From assembly GCA_913055855.1 (NCBI GenBank), contig CAJXKW010000001.1:60764-124763 (forward strand): 64,000 nucleotides of DNA. Direction: 5' to 3'. Positions 37,837 to 47,583 of this stretch are shown piece after piece; position 1 is the first letter of the stretch, and each line of letters begins with the position of its first letter. The translations under genes were made by a program, and so were the position numbers. The DNA is from an uncultured Limimonas sp. GTDB taxonomy: Bacteria; Pseudomonadota; Alphaproteobacteria; Kiloniellales; Rhodovibrionaceae. The notes beneath the pieces are model-generated. The model saw nothing but the letters and a program-made list of their open reading frames with translations. It searched no databases and was not told the origin of the DNA.

Positions 37837-40197
37837 ATGGCGATGCAGGACAGCACGGGCGCGGTGAAGCGCGTCGAGGACGACCGCTTTCTCACCGGCC
37901 GGGGCCGCTATACCGACGACATCGGCCGGCCCGGACAGGTTTACGGTGTGTTTGTGCGTGCCACGCATGCACACGCGAAGATCACCCATATCGATACGAA
38001 CGCGGCCAGACAGGCCCCGGGTGTGCTGACGGTGCTTACCGGCGCGGAGGTGGAGGCCGATGGGCTGGGCGGCATCCCGTGCGGCTTCGTTCCGGGCAAC
38101 GGGCCGCAGAACATGCCCGAGCGCCCCCCGCTGGCCAGGGACAAGGTACGCTACGTGGGCGACATGGTCGCCTTCGTCGTCGCGGAGACGGCGCAGCAGG
38201 CGCGCGATGCCGCGGAACGCCTGGACATCGGCTATGCGGAGCTGGGGGCGGTGGTCGACCCGGCGCACGCCCAGGATCCGGGCATGCCACAGCTTCATGA
38301 GGATGCGCCCGGCAACCACTGTGTCTCCTGGGAGATCGGCAACAAGGCGGAGACCGAGCAGGCTTTCGCCAGCGCGCAGCACGTTGTCTCCCTCGACTTC
38401 CGCAACAACCGGAAGGCGCCCAACGCCATGGAGCCGCGCGCCAGCGTGGGCGAATACGATCCGGGGACGCGCAGTTACACCCTCTACACAACGAGCCAGA
38501 ACCCGCACATAACCCGCCATCTTCTGGCCGTGCATGTCCTCGGTGTCCCGGAGCACAAGGTTCGCATCGTCTCGCCCGACGTGGGCGGCGGTTTCGGCTC
38601 CAAGATCCCGCACTATCCCGAAGAAGCCGTGGTCGCCTGGGCCGCGCGCAAGGTGGGTCGCCCCGTGAAATGGACCGCCTCGCGCTCGGAGGCGTTCATG
38701 TCCGACACCCACGGCCGCGACCATGTCACCCATGCCGAACTCGCACTGGACGACCAGGGCCACTTCAAGGGCATTCGCGTGAACACGACCGCCAACCTGG
38801 GGGCCTATCTCTCCACGTTCGGGGCCCTGTCCGCGACCTATCTCTACGCCTGCCTGCTCTCCGGACAGTACAAGATCCCCGGCGTATACGCGCATGTCAC
38901 CGGCGTGTTCACCAACACCGCGCCCATCGACGCCGAACGCGGCGCGGGCCGGCCCGAGGCGACCTTCGTCACCGAACGCTTGGTCGAGGTGGCCGCGCGC
39001 AAGCTGGGTATCGACCGGGCGGCGATCCGGCGACGCAACTTCATCCCGAAGTCGGATTTCCCCTACCAAACGCCGGTCGCGCTGGCCTACGACCTGGGCG
39101 ACTACAACGCCACGCTCGAGGAGGCGTTGCGCGTCATCGACTATGACGGTTTCGCCCAGCGCCGGCAGGAGTCCGAGCGTCGGGGCAAGCGCCGCGGCCT
39201 CGGCTTTTCCACCTATATCGAGGCCTGCGGGCTGGCACCATCGAACATCGCCGGTGCGATCGGCGCCTCGATCGGTCTCTACGAAACGGCCGAGGTCCGT
39301 TTCAGCCCCTCCGGAACCGTTTCCGTCTTCACCGGGACCCAGACTCAGGGCCAGGGCCACGAGACCGCGTTCGCCCAGATCGTCGCCCAGCGGCTCGGTG
39401 TGCCCATGGCGAATGTCCGTGTCGTCCACGGCGACACCGGCGAAGTGCAGTGGGGTCACGGCACCTATGGGTCGCGCTCGCTCGCCGTGGGCGGCTCAGC
39501 GATCGCCCAGGCGTGCGACAAAGCCGTGAACAAGGCCAGAAAGGTCGCCGCGCACCTCATGGAAGCTTCGGAAACCGACATCACCTTCGAGGACGGCGTA
39601 TTCTCGGTCGCGGGTACGGACAAAACGAAGACCATCGGCGAGGTGATCCTGGCCGCCTACGTTCCGCACAACTTCCCGCTGCAGGAGATGGAACCCGGGC
39701 TGGACGAGCGCTGCTTCTACGATCCGAAGAACTTCACCTACCCGGCTGGCTGCCACATCGCCGAGCTGGAGATCGATCCCGAGACCGGCGAGATCGCCGT
39801 CGCGAACTGGGTCGCGGTGGACGACTTCGGCACCCTGTTGAACCCGATGATCGTCGAGGGGCAGGTCCACGGCGGCATCGCACACGGCATCGGACAAGCC
39901 ATGCTGGAAGAGGTGGTCTACGATTCGGACGGCCAGCTCGTCACCGGCTCGTACCAGGACTACACCATGCCTCGCGCGGACGACCTGCCCGCGTTCAAGG
40001 TGAGCTATACCGAGACACCGTGCGAGCACAATCCGCTGGGCGCCAAGGGATGCGGCGAGGCCGGTGCGATCGCCGCGCCGGCGGCGTTCATGAATGCGCT
40101 CACCGACGCGCTGGGGACCGAGGACATCAGCATGCCGGCCACGCGCGAGAAGGTCTGGCGCGCGGCCCGGTCCCGGACGGCCATGGCGGCCGAGTAA
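37837..40197 (+). CDS. molybdenum hydroxylase large subunit, form II CODH-like (CoxL family)
   Basis: xanthine dehydrogenase family; active-site region [16 protein letters not shown] (GAGR, not the CSFR of form I). Confidence 0.9.
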   Translation: MAMQDSTGAVKRVEDDRFLTGRGRYTDDIGRPGQVYGVFVRATHAHAKITHIDTNAARQAPGVLTVLTGAEVEADGLGGIPCGFVPGNGPQNMPERPPLARDKVRYVGDMVAFVVAETAQQARDAAERLDIGYAELGAVVDPAHAQDPGMPQLHEDAPGNHCVSWEIGNKAETEQAFASAQHVVSLDFRNNRKAPNAMEPRASVGEYDPGTRSYTLYTTSQNPHITRHLLAVHVLGVPEHKVRIVSPDVGGGFGSKIPHYPEEAVVAWAARKVGRPVKWTASRSEAFMSDTHGRDHVTHAELALDDQGHFKGIRVNTTANLGAYLSTFGALSATYLYACLLSGQYKIPGVYAHVTGVFTNTAPIDAERGAGRPEATFVTERLVEVAARKLGIDRAAIRRRNFIPKSDFPYQTPVALAYDLGDYNATLEEALRVIDYDGFAQRRQESERRGKRRGLGFSTYIEACGLAPSNIAGAIGASIGLYETAEVRFSPSGTVSVFTGTQTQGQGHETAFAQIVAQRLGVPMANVRVVHGDTGEVQWGHGTYGSRSLAVGGSAIAQACDKAVNKARKVAAHLMEASETDITFEDGVFSVAGTDKTKTIGEVILAAYVPHNFPLQEMEPGLDERCFYDPKNFTYPAGCHIAELEIDPETGEIAVANWVAVDDFGTLLNPMIVEGQVHGGIAHGIGQAMLEEVVYDSDGQLVTGSYQDYTMPRADDLPAFKVSYTETPCEHNPLGAKGCGEAGAIAAPAAFMNALTDALGTEDISMPATREKVWRAARSRTAMAAE

Positions 40198-40211
40198 GGG
40201 AGGCGTGAGCC

Positions 40212-41006
40212 ATGTACGCGTTCGACTATCACAAGCCCGCCAACATCGACGAAGCGGCGAAGCTCCTCTCGGAGAGCGAGGAGGCCGCCATCGTCGCCGG
40301 CGGCATGACGCTCCTGCCCACGATGAAGCAGCGCCTGGCCGCACCCGAGGCCCTGATCGACCTGGGCGCAATCCCCGAACTCGTGGGTGTGCGCGAGGAC
40401 GGCAACGAGCTGGTCGTGGGCGCCATGACCACGCACATGACCGTCGCTACGGACGTCGCCGTGAACAAGCGCATCCCGGCGCTGGCGAAGCTCGCCGACG
40501 GGATCGGCGACCCCCAGGTGCGCAACCGGGGCACCATCGGCGGCTCGATCGCCAACAACGACCCCGCCTCGGACTACCCGGCCGCGCTGGTCGGGCTGGG
40601 CGCCACCGTCACCACGAACAAGCGATCCATCGCCGCGGACGACTTCTTCCAGGGGCTGTTCGAAACGGCGCTGGACGATGGCGAGATCGTCACGGGCGTG
40701 CGCTTTCCCGTGCCGGACATAGCCGGGTATCAGAAGTTCTACAATCCCGCCTCGCGCTACGCGATCGTGGGCGTCTTCGTCAGCAAGACCGGCAATGACG
40801 TGCGCGTCGCGGCCACCGGGGCGGGCCCCTGCGTCTTCCGCGTGCCCGAGATGGAACGCGCTCTGGCGGACACGTGGGACCCGACAGCGGTCGACACCAT
40901 CCACATCGCGGCGGACGAACTGAACACCGACCTGCACGCCAGTGCCGAATACCGGGCGCACCTGACCACCGTCATGGCCAAGCGCGCCGTGGCCGACGCG
41001 CGGTAG
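40212..41006 (+). CDS. coxM: molybdenum hydroxylase FAD-binding medium subunit (CoxM-like)
   Basis: AIVAGGMTLLPTMKQR, RNRGTIGGSIANNDPASDYPAAL FAD motifs. Confidence 0.92.
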   Translation: MYAFDYHKPANIDEAAKLLSESEEAAIVAGGMTLLPTMKQRLAAPEALIDLGAIPELVGVREDGNELVVGAMTTHMTVATDVAVNKRIPALAKLADGIGDPQVRNRGTIGGSIANNDPASDYPAALVGLGATVTTNKRSIAADDFFQGLFETALDDGEIVTGVRFPVPDIAGYQKFYNPASRYAIVGVFVSKTGNDVRVAATGAGPCVFRVPEMERALADTWDPTAVDTIHIAADELNTDLHASAEYRAHLTTVMAKRAVADAR

Positions 41007-41102
41007 ACCCGGTTCGCCAAAAGGTGGCTTGCCGCTGAGCGGCGAAGCCAGCCTATATGTTGTGTTCCCAGGTCAGGCAAATTCGCTTTGCGACAACAAG
41101 AC

Positions 41103-41140
41103 AAACGGCCGGCGTGCCAAGGGGACGCCGGCCGTTTGCT
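41103..41140 (+). terminator. terminator after the coxGSLM operon
   Basis: Perfect 13-bp stem AAACGGCCGGCGT-N9-ACGCCGGCCGTTT followed by GCTTT. Confidence 0.75.
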
Positions 41141-41170
41141 TTCCCGGCGCTCAGCGGCCACCATGCCCAC

Positions 41171-44041
41171 ATGCCCCGCCGCACGCGCCGCGTTCCGCCA
41201 TCCCGCGCCGCCGCCTGGGTCCTGAACACGCTGCTCGTCACACTGGCGTTGCTGGCCGCCCTGATCGGCGTGCGCCTGCCGCTTGCCGAGGAGATCGCGC
41301 GCGCGGCGGCCCGCGCCCAGGGGATGGCCGAGCTGCACCTTCGGGTCACGGAACTGCATCCTCAGCGCCTCGTCGTCCGCGACGCCGCGCTGCCAGACCG
41401 CGAATGGCGCGCGCGCCGCATCGCCCTCACCCTCGATCCGGGCGGCGGCCTGGCGCATCTGGTGCGCAGGGTCGACGCGGACGGAATCGAGGCGATCGTG
41501 GATCTCCGGCGCGAGCGTCCGCTCCACGGCCTCGCCGTGGCTTCCGGCGGCCCGCCCAAAACGGCCGCGGAAGCCGGCGGCATCGACTTCCGCCTCCCCT
41601 CGGTAAGCCTTCACGATGCCACGGTGCGCCTGCTCGGCACCCGCGCGGACGCCACGCTTCGGTTCAACAGCCGCCTCGAACGCCGCGACGACGGCAAGGT
41701 GCAGGCCGCCCTGCGCGGATCGGCCGAGACCGCTGCGGGCACGCTCCAGGTCAGTCTCGCCGGCGCGGACCTCGCCGGCACGCCCGCCCTGGACGCGGAA
41801 ATCGACGGTCCGCTGGACGTCGCCGCCCTGCCCTGGCCCGCCGCATGGCCCGTGCGTCCCAGCGCCGGCACAGCGGACCTGCGCCTGACCGTCGATGCGA
41901 ATCTGCCGGCGCTGAAGGAAATCGCCGGTATCGCCGATCTCGCGCGCGGCACCGCCACGGCCTCGCTGGCGGTGGATGCGCAGGGACTGGCGCTGCCGCC
42001 GTTCACCCGGGCCGAGGTCGCCACGACCCTGCGCGCCGATCTGCGCCGAACCGCAGCCGTGGTGGGTTTCACCGAGCCGCTACGCATCGCTACGGCGAAC
42101 CTCGACGCCGGAGTCCTGACGGATCTCGGGCTGCCGGCCGTCGCGGCAGAGCTGGTCGGACGCACGGAAATGCTCACGCTCGCGCCCTGGACGCCCGGCG
42201 GCGAACTCCTGGAGCTGCGGCGCGAGGGCGACGCTTGGCGCGCAAACGGCCGGGGCACCCTCACGGCCCAACTGCGCGAGGGCGGCCGGGCGCGCTTGCG
42301 CGCCGCGGTGCGCGGGCGGCCCGGTTTCGATGGGGCTCCCCCCGAACTCGCCGCCGATCCGCTGCAGCTCCGTCTGACCGAGCTTGCCGCCGCGGGCCAG
42401 AAGCTCGCCGCAGCGGATTTCGACGGCCGCGCCGCCTGGGGCGCCGACGGACTCACGCTCCCGGGCAAGCTCGCCACCAACTTCGCCGCCATCAACCTTG
42501 ATGGCCGGCGCTACAGCAACGTCTCAGCGAACCTCCCCATCCGGTTGAACTACAAGGATGATGGGCTGGAACTCCGGACGACGGACAGCGGCCGCATCCG
42601 CCATCCGGAAACGCTGGACATGGGCGGCGCCCGACTGCAGCCGCTGGATATCCGGCTGGCCCGGCTTCGCCTGCGCGCCGGGGCGGCCGGCTGGACGGGC
42701 TCGGCTACCCTCGATCCGGGTACACTCCGTCTTGTGCAGGCCGGCGGCCTGGCCGACGGCGCGCGGATCACGCCCGGCCCCGTCCGGCTCCGGCTCGAAT
42801 CCGGCGACGGTGGTCCGCGAGTTCGCGCCCGGCTGAACGACGCCAGGGCGCGCCTGCCCGCTCTCAAGCTCCGCGCGTCGGGAATCGCGGCGGACGTGCA
42901 GATGGGCGCGACGGGCGAGCCCGTGGGGACGCTGGCGATCGGCCGCTTCACCGACGGCGAATCCCCGGCGCGTTTCGCGCCCCTGGGTTTGCGCGCCGTG
43001 CTGCGCCGCGCCGCGGACCAGCTCATCGCCGCGGGTACGCTGCGCGTCCTGGACCGTGGCGTGAGCGCCCCGTTCGCCGGCCGGCACGACCTCGCCGATG
43101 GATCAGGCATCCTGCGCGTGCGCGAGACCCGCTTGAACTTCGCCCCCGGCGAGCTTCAGCCGGCCGCGCTCAGCCCCGTGCTTGAACGCCTGTCGCGCGT
43201 GCGCGGTGCGGTCACCCTGGGAACCGCACTGCGCTGGGCGAACGGAACCGTCGAGACGCCGGCACGGATGACCCTCGATGATGTCGCTTTCGAAACACCG
43301 GCGGCGCGCGTTGAGGGCCTCTCGGGCCGCATCCGCATGGCGAGCCTGTCGCCGCCCATGAGCAAGCCGGACCAGACGGTCACGGCCGAGCGAATCGTGG
43401 CGGGTGTGCCCCTGACCGACGTACGGGCGCGCTTCCGTGTGACGCAGACCGACGGCAACAGGGGGACGGCGCTCGTCATCGACCGCGTGCGCGGCACGCT
43501 CGCCGACGGCGAGGTCTTCCTCCGCGACACCACGTACCGGCCCGGCGCAGCCGAAAACACCGTGACCGTGCGGATGTCGGGGCTTTCCCTCCAGGCGCTG
43601 TTTGACCAGCTCGAACTCCAGGATGTCAGCGGCGAAGGCAAGCTTTCCGGCGCCGTTCCAGTCACCATCGCCGCGGACGGCGTGACCGTCGCGAACGGCC
43701 AGCTCGCCGCGGAGACCGGGGGCGTGTTGCGCATCGACCTGGCCCGGACCGGCGAGGCGCTCAAGCAGCAATCCCGCCCGGTCCGCCTCATGGTCCGGGC
43801 AATGCAGGATTTCCGTTACGAGACCCTGGCGCTGACGGTGAACCGGCGCCCCGCCGAGGGGCTCTCGCTCAGGGTGAACATGGAAGGCAAGAACCCGGCC
43901 GTCCTCGACGGCTATCCCTTTGCCTTCAACATCACCCTGACCGGTGACATCGAGCCCATCCTTCTGGCGCTGCGCGAAGGGCGCAAGCTCACCACGGACT
44001 TGCTGCAACGCGCCCTGGAAGCTGATAAGGGTTCGCGTTAG
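41171..44041 (+). CDS. ydbH: YdbH family (AsmA-like) intermembrane transport protein
   Basis: about 956 aa, N-terminal TM, repetitive beta-rich AsmA/TamB-like sequence, C-terminal SLQALFDQLELQDVSGEGKLSGAVPV; followed by ynbE- and ydbL-like genes. Confidence 0.82.
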   Translation: MPRRTRRVPPSRAAAWVLNTLLVTLALLAALIGVRLPLAEEIARAAARAQGMAELHLRVTELHPQRLVVRDAALPDREWRARRIALTLDPGGGLAHLVRRVDADGIEAIVDLRRERPLHGLAVASGGPPKTAAEAGGIDFRLPSVSLHDATVRLLGTRADATLRFNSRLERRDDGKVQAALRGSAETAAGTLQVSLAGADLAGTPALDAEIDGPLDVAALPWPAAWPVRPSAGTADLRLTVDANLPALKEIAGIADLARGTATASLAVDAQGLALPPFTRAEVATTLRADLRRTAAVVGFTEPLRIATANLDAGVLTDLGLPAVAAELVGRTEMLTLAPWTPGGELLELRREGDAWRANGRGTLTAQLREGGRARLRAAVRGRPGFDGAPPELAADPLQLRLTELAAAGQKLAAADFDGRAAWGADGLTLPGKLATNFAAINLDGRRYSNVSANLPIRLNYKDDGLELRTTDSGRIRHPETLDMGGARLQPLDIRLARLRLRAGAAGWTGSATLDPGTLRLVQAGGLADGARITPGPVRLRLESGDGGPRVRARLNDARARLPALKLRASGIAADVQMGATGEPVGTLAIGRFTDGESPARFAPLGLRAVLRRAADQLIAAGTLRVLDRGVSAPFAGRHDLADGSGILRVRETRLNFAPGELQPAALSPVLERLSRVRGAVTLGTALRWANGTVETPARMTLDDVAFETPAARVEGLSGRIRMASLSPPMSKPDQTVTAERIVAGVPLTDVRARFRVTQTDGNRGTALVIDRVRGTLADGEVFLRDTTYRPGAAENTVTVRMSGLSLQALFDQLELQDVSGEGKLSGAVPVTIAADGVTVANGQLAAETGGVLRIDLARTGEALKQQSRPVRLMVRAMQDFRYETLALTVNRRPAEGLSLRVNMEGKNPAVLDGYPFAFNITLTGDIEPILLALREGRKLTTDLLQRALEADKGSR

Positions 44042-44079
44042 ACGCCGGCCGCGAAACGCCGGACATGCGTCGAGGCATC

Positions 44080-44280
44080 ATGACCGTCACTCGCACCCGT
44101 ATCGGCCTGCTCGCTCTCGCCGCCGCCCTCCTGGCCCCGGCCTGCCAGCCGGCGGTGCGCGTGCAGGCGCCCAAGGAACCCATTACGATCAATCTGAACG
44201 TGAAGCTGGACGCCGAGGTCCGGGTCAAACTGGAGGAGCAGGCGCAAGAAGACATCGAGAAAAACCCCGATATCTTCTAG
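44080..44280 (+). CDS. ynbE: YnbE-like lipoprotein
   Basis: 66 aa; lipobox-like LLAPACQP, VQAPKEPITINLNVKLDAEVRVKLE. Confidence 0.85.
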   Translation: MTVTRTRIGLLALAAALLAPACQPAVRVQAPKEPITINLNVKLDAEVRVKLEEQAQEDIEKNPDIF

Positions 44281-44281
44281 A

Positions 44282-44316
44282 GTGCGATGCGATCCGGATG
44301 GATCGCTGAATCGCAC
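44282..44316. repeat. two-tier palindrome between ynbE and ydbL
   Basis: GTGCGAT-GCGATCC-GGAT-GGATCGC-TGA-ATCGCAC; both 7-bp arms perfectly complementary. Confidence 0.7.
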
Positions 44317-44332
44317 GCTATTCTTTGGAGAT

Positions 44333-44381
44333 GGGGCAAGATTCAGAGACCAGGCAACTCAACCTGATCGCATCTTGCCCC
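44333..44381. repeat. second inverted repeat between ynbE and ydbL
   Basis: Perfect 10-bp arms GGGGCAAGAT ... ATCTTGCCCC with 29-nt spacer. Confidence 0.6.
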
Positions 44382-44423
44382 AGCCGCGCGCCGCCCGTAT
44401 GGACAGGGAGCACCCGCAGCCGC

Positions 44424-44783
44424 ATGTCCCCGATCATCGCGACCACGCGCCGCCGAACCCTCACCGCCCTGGCCGGCGCCACCGCGCTTGCGCTGGCGCC
44501 CGGCGCCGTCCGGGCGGGCTCGCTGGATTCCTACCGCGCCCAGGGCGTCATCGCCGAGCGCTACGACGGTCTCGTGGAACTGCGCACGCGCGACGCCCCG
44601 GCCGAGGCGAAGCGGATCGTCGAACGCGTCAACGCCAAGCGCCGCCAGATCTACGAGAAACGCGCCGAGAACCAGGGCGTATCGGTGAAAGCCGTCGGCA
44701 AGGTTTACGCCGAGCAGATCTGGAAAGATGCGCCGCCCGGCACCTACCTGAAGGAACCTGGCGGCGGCTACGTCCGGAAATAG
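44424..44783 (+). CDS. ydbL: YdbL family (DUF1318) periplasmic protein
   Basis: signal peptide; SLDSYRAQGVIAERYDGLVELR...VERVNAKRRQIYEKRAENQGVSVKAVGKVYAEQI. Confidence 0.85.
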   Translation: MSPIIATTRRRTLTALAGATALALAPGAVRAGSLDSYRAQGVIAERYDGLVELRTRDAPAEAKRIVERVNAKRRQIYEKRAENQGVSVKAVGKVYAEQIWKDAPPGTYLKEPGGGYVRK

Positions 44784-44853
44784 ACGTAGCGTAGCGATCT
44801 GGTCCAGAATCCGGCGCGCGCCGGACTTCGCCAAGCGACTCAAGGACCCCGGT

Positions 44854-45792
44854 ATGATGCAGCATCTCCCCGATTCCGTGGATGCGACACAGGATCTCCT
44901 GTCGCAGGGGCGCTACGTCGCGGACCGGAGTCTCGCCACGGTCCTTTTTCTGTCGCTCCGCCTGGGGCGTCCGCTCTTTCTCGAAGGCGAAGCCGGCACG
45001 GGCAAGACGGAGATCGCCAAGGTGCTCGCCGAGACCCTGAACCGCGATCTGGTCCGGCTGCAGTGCTACGAGGGGCTGGACGTTGCCTCGGCCGTCTACG
45101 AATGGAACTACGCCCGGCAGATGGTCGAGATCCGCCTGTCGGAAGCCGTGGGCGACCGCGACCGCGAACAACTCGCGTCCGACATTTTCGCCGAGCCGTT
45201 CCTCATCGAGCGCCCCATCCTGAAGGCGCTGCGCCCGCATCCCTATACCGCGGGACCGCCGGTGCTGCTCATCGACGAATTGGACCGCACGGACGAGCCC
45301 TTCGAGGCGTTCCTGCTGGAAGTGCTTTCGGACTATCAGGTCACCATTCCCGAGTTGGGCACCATCAAGGCGCCCGAGCCGCCCATCGTCATCATCACGT
45401 CCAACCGCACCCGCGAGATTCACGACGCCCTCAAACGCCGCTGCTACTACCACTGGGTCGCCTACCCAAGTGCAGCGCGTGAGCTGGAGATCCTGAACGT
45501 CAAGGCGCCCACGGCCGCGCCCGAGCTGTCCCGCCAGGTCGTGGGCTTTGTGCAGAAGCTGCGCCAGATGGATCTGTTCAAGCTTCCCGGTGTGGCGGAG
45601 ACCATCGACTGGGCGGACGCCCTCACCCAACTGGACAGGGCGGTCCTATCCCAGGAGGCGGTCGACGACACGCTGGGTGTTTTGCTGAAATACCAGGACG
45701 ATATCGCCAAGATCGAAGGCAGCGAGGCGCGCCGGATCCTGGACGAGGTGAAGCGGGAGATGGCGGAGGCTGCCGCCACCAGCGATTCCTAA
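44854..45792 (+). CDS. coxD: MoxR family ATPase (CoxD-like)
   Basis: GEAGTGKTEIAKVLAETLNRDLVRLQCYEGLD; immediately upstream of VWA/CoxE gene. Confidence 0.9.
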   Translation: MMQHLPDSVDATQDLLSQGRYVADRSLATVLFLSLRLGRPLFLEGEAGTGKTEIAKVLAETLNRDLVRLQCYEGLDVASAVYEWNYARQMVEIRLSEAVGDRDREQLASDIFAEPFLIERPILKALRPHPYTAGPPVLLIDELDRTDEPFEAFLLEVLSDYQVTIPELGTIKAPEPPIVIITSNRTREIHDALKRRCYYHWVAYPSAARELEILNVKAPTAAPELSRQVVGFVQKLRQMDLFKLPGVAETIDWADALTQLDRAVLSQEAVDDTLGVLLKYQDDIAKIEGSEARRILDEVKREMAEAAATSDS

Positions 45793-45814
45793 ACCCCCGC
45801 ACGCTGCACGGGAC

Positions 45815-45849
45815 GGCCCTCATGTTTCGACAGGCTCAACATGAGGGCT
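45815..45849. repeat. REP-like palindrome, copy 1
   Basis: GCCCTCATGTT-TCGACAGGCTC-AACATGAGGGC (11-bp arms). Confidence 0.75.
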
Positions 45850-45912
45850 TCGCCCGGAACGCGACGACCTAACATGGAAGGCCGCACTGTGCGCTGGTCG
45901 ACCCATGATAAA

Positions 45913-45945
45913 GGCCTCACCCTGAGCCCGTCGAAGGGTGAGGCC
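45913..45945. repeat. REP-like palindrome, copy 2 (opposite orientation)
   Basis: GGCCTCACCCT-GAGCCCGTCGA-AGGGTGAGGCC (11-bp arms); loop is nearly the reverse complement of copy 1 loop. Confidence 0.75.
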
Positions 45946-45994
45946 GAGTCACCAGCGCCAATGCCCATGCGCCCTCAGGCGTCATAGGTCGAGT

Positions 45995-47245
45995 ATGCCG
46001 CAATCGTTGCCCCAAACGACGGACACGGAAGCAGCGGAATCGGCGCCCGGCAGGCTCGTCGAGAACCTGATGCTCTTCGCGCGCACGCTCCGCGCGGCCG
46101 GGCTCCCCGTCGGGCCCGGGCGCGTACTGGAAGGGCTCCGGGCCGTGCAGGCGGTCGGCGTCGAGCGCCGCGAGGACCTGTACTGGGCGCTCCACGCCGT
46201 TTTCGTGAACCGGCGCCAGGAGCAGATGCTGTTCGACCAGGCGTTCCACGTGTTCTGGCGCAACCCGCGCCTGCTCGACCGGATGATGAGCCTGGTTCTG
46301 CCAACCACACCCGATGACTCAGCGGAGCAGGAGCAGCTCGCCCGACGCCTTGCGGAGGCGATGCGCGAGGACGGGGCCCCGGGGCAGGCGGAATCCGAAG
46401 AGATCGAATACGAGTTCGATGCGGCCGTGACCTGGTCGGACCAGGAAACCCTGCGAACCCAGGACTTCGAGCAGATGTCGCGTGCCGAGCTGGATGCGGC
46501 CAAGCGCGCCATCGCCCGGCTGCGCCTGCCCGTTCAGCGCGTCAAGACGCGCCGCCACCGTGCCAGCCACACACCCGGGCGCGCCGACCTGCGCCGGACC
46601 ATGCGCGCGGCCCTGCGCGGCGGCCACGGGACGATCCCGCTGCGCTACACGCGCCCGCGCACCCGCGTCCCGCCGCTGGTGGTGCTGTGCGACGTGTCCG
46701 GGTCGATGGCCCAGTATTCGCGCATGGTGTTGCACTTCATGCATACCCTGACGGGCGACCGTGAACGCGTGCATAGCTTCGTCTTCGGTACGCGCCTGAC
46801 CAACATCACCCACTATTTGCGCCACAACGATGTGGACGCAGCCCTGGAGAAGGTCGGGCAACAGGTCACCGACTGGCAGGGCGGCACGCGCATCGGCGCC
46901 TGCCTGCACGCGTTCAACCGCGACTGGTCGCGTCGCGTGCTCGGCCAGGGCGCCCTGGTTCTGCTCATTTCCGACGGCCTGGACCGGGACAACGCCGACG
47001 GGCTGGCGCGCGAGATGGAGCGGCTGCACAAGTCGAGCCGGCGCCTGATCTGGCTCAACCCGCTCTTGCGCTACGACCGCTACGCGCCAAAATCGCAGGG
47101 CGCGCGGGTGATGATCCGGCACGTCGACAGCTTCCGCTCGGTGCACAACCTGGCGAGCCTGGAGAGCCTGGTGGATGTGCTCAGCCGGCGCGACGCCGGG
47201 CCGCGCGAGGAGGGCATGCGCGCATGGCAGGCGATGACCGTATAG
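45995..47245 (+). CDS. coxE: VWA domain protein (CoxE family)
   Basis: MIDAS VVLCDVSGSMAQYS; GTIPLRYTRPRTRVPPLVVL. Confidence 0.9.
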   Translation: MPQSLPQTTDTEAAESAPGRLVENLMLFARTLRAAGLPVGPGRVLEGLRAVQAVGVERREDLYWALHAVFVNRRQEQMLFDQAFHVFWRNPRLLDRMMSLVLPTTPDDSAEQEQLARRLAEAMREDGAPGQAESEEIEYEFDAAVTWSDQETLRTQDFEQMSRAELDAAKRAIARLRLPVQRVKTRRHRASHTPGRADLRRTMRAALRGGHGTIPLRYTRPRTRVPPLVVLCDVSGSMAQYSRMVLHFMHTLTGDRERVHSFVFGTRLTNITHYLRHNDVDAALEKVGQQVTDWQGGTRIGACLHAFNRDWSRRVLGQGALVLLISDGLDRDNADGLAREMERLHKSSRRLIWLNPLLRYDRYAPKSQGARVMIRHVDSFRSVHNLASLESLVDVLSRRDAGPREEGMRAWQAMTV

Positions 47246-47583
47246 GCGGCGACGATACCGCCGCCATTCCTTCCGACGACGAGCTGGCCACCGCCCTGGC
47301 CTGGCTGGATGCGGGGCGCAAGGTGGCCCGGGCGACCGTGGTTGCGACCTGGGGTTCGTCGCCCCGGCCCGTGGGCAGCCAGCTCGTTGTCGATGCCGAG
47401 GGTAACATGGCCGGCTCCGTCTCCGGCGGCTGCATCGAATCCGCTGTGGTCCAAGAGGCTAAGCAGGTCATGGACGGTGCGCCGCCCAAGCTCCTGGAAT
47501 ACGGCGTGACCGATGAGCAGGCCTGGGAGGTCGGCCTGGCCTGCGGTGGTACGGTTCAGGTCTACGTGGAGAAGCTGGGGTGA
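47224..47583 (+). CDS. XdhC/CoxI-like N-terminal domain protein
   Basis: 119 aa: ATVVATWGSSPRPVGSQLVVDAEGNMAGSVSGGCIESAVVQEA. Confidence 0.88.
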   Translation: MAGDDRIGGDDTAAIPSDDELATALAWLDAGRKVARATVVATWGSSPRPVGSQLVVDAEGNMAGSVSGGCIESAVVQEAKQVMDGAPPKLLEYGVTDEQAWEVGLACGGTVQVYVEKLG

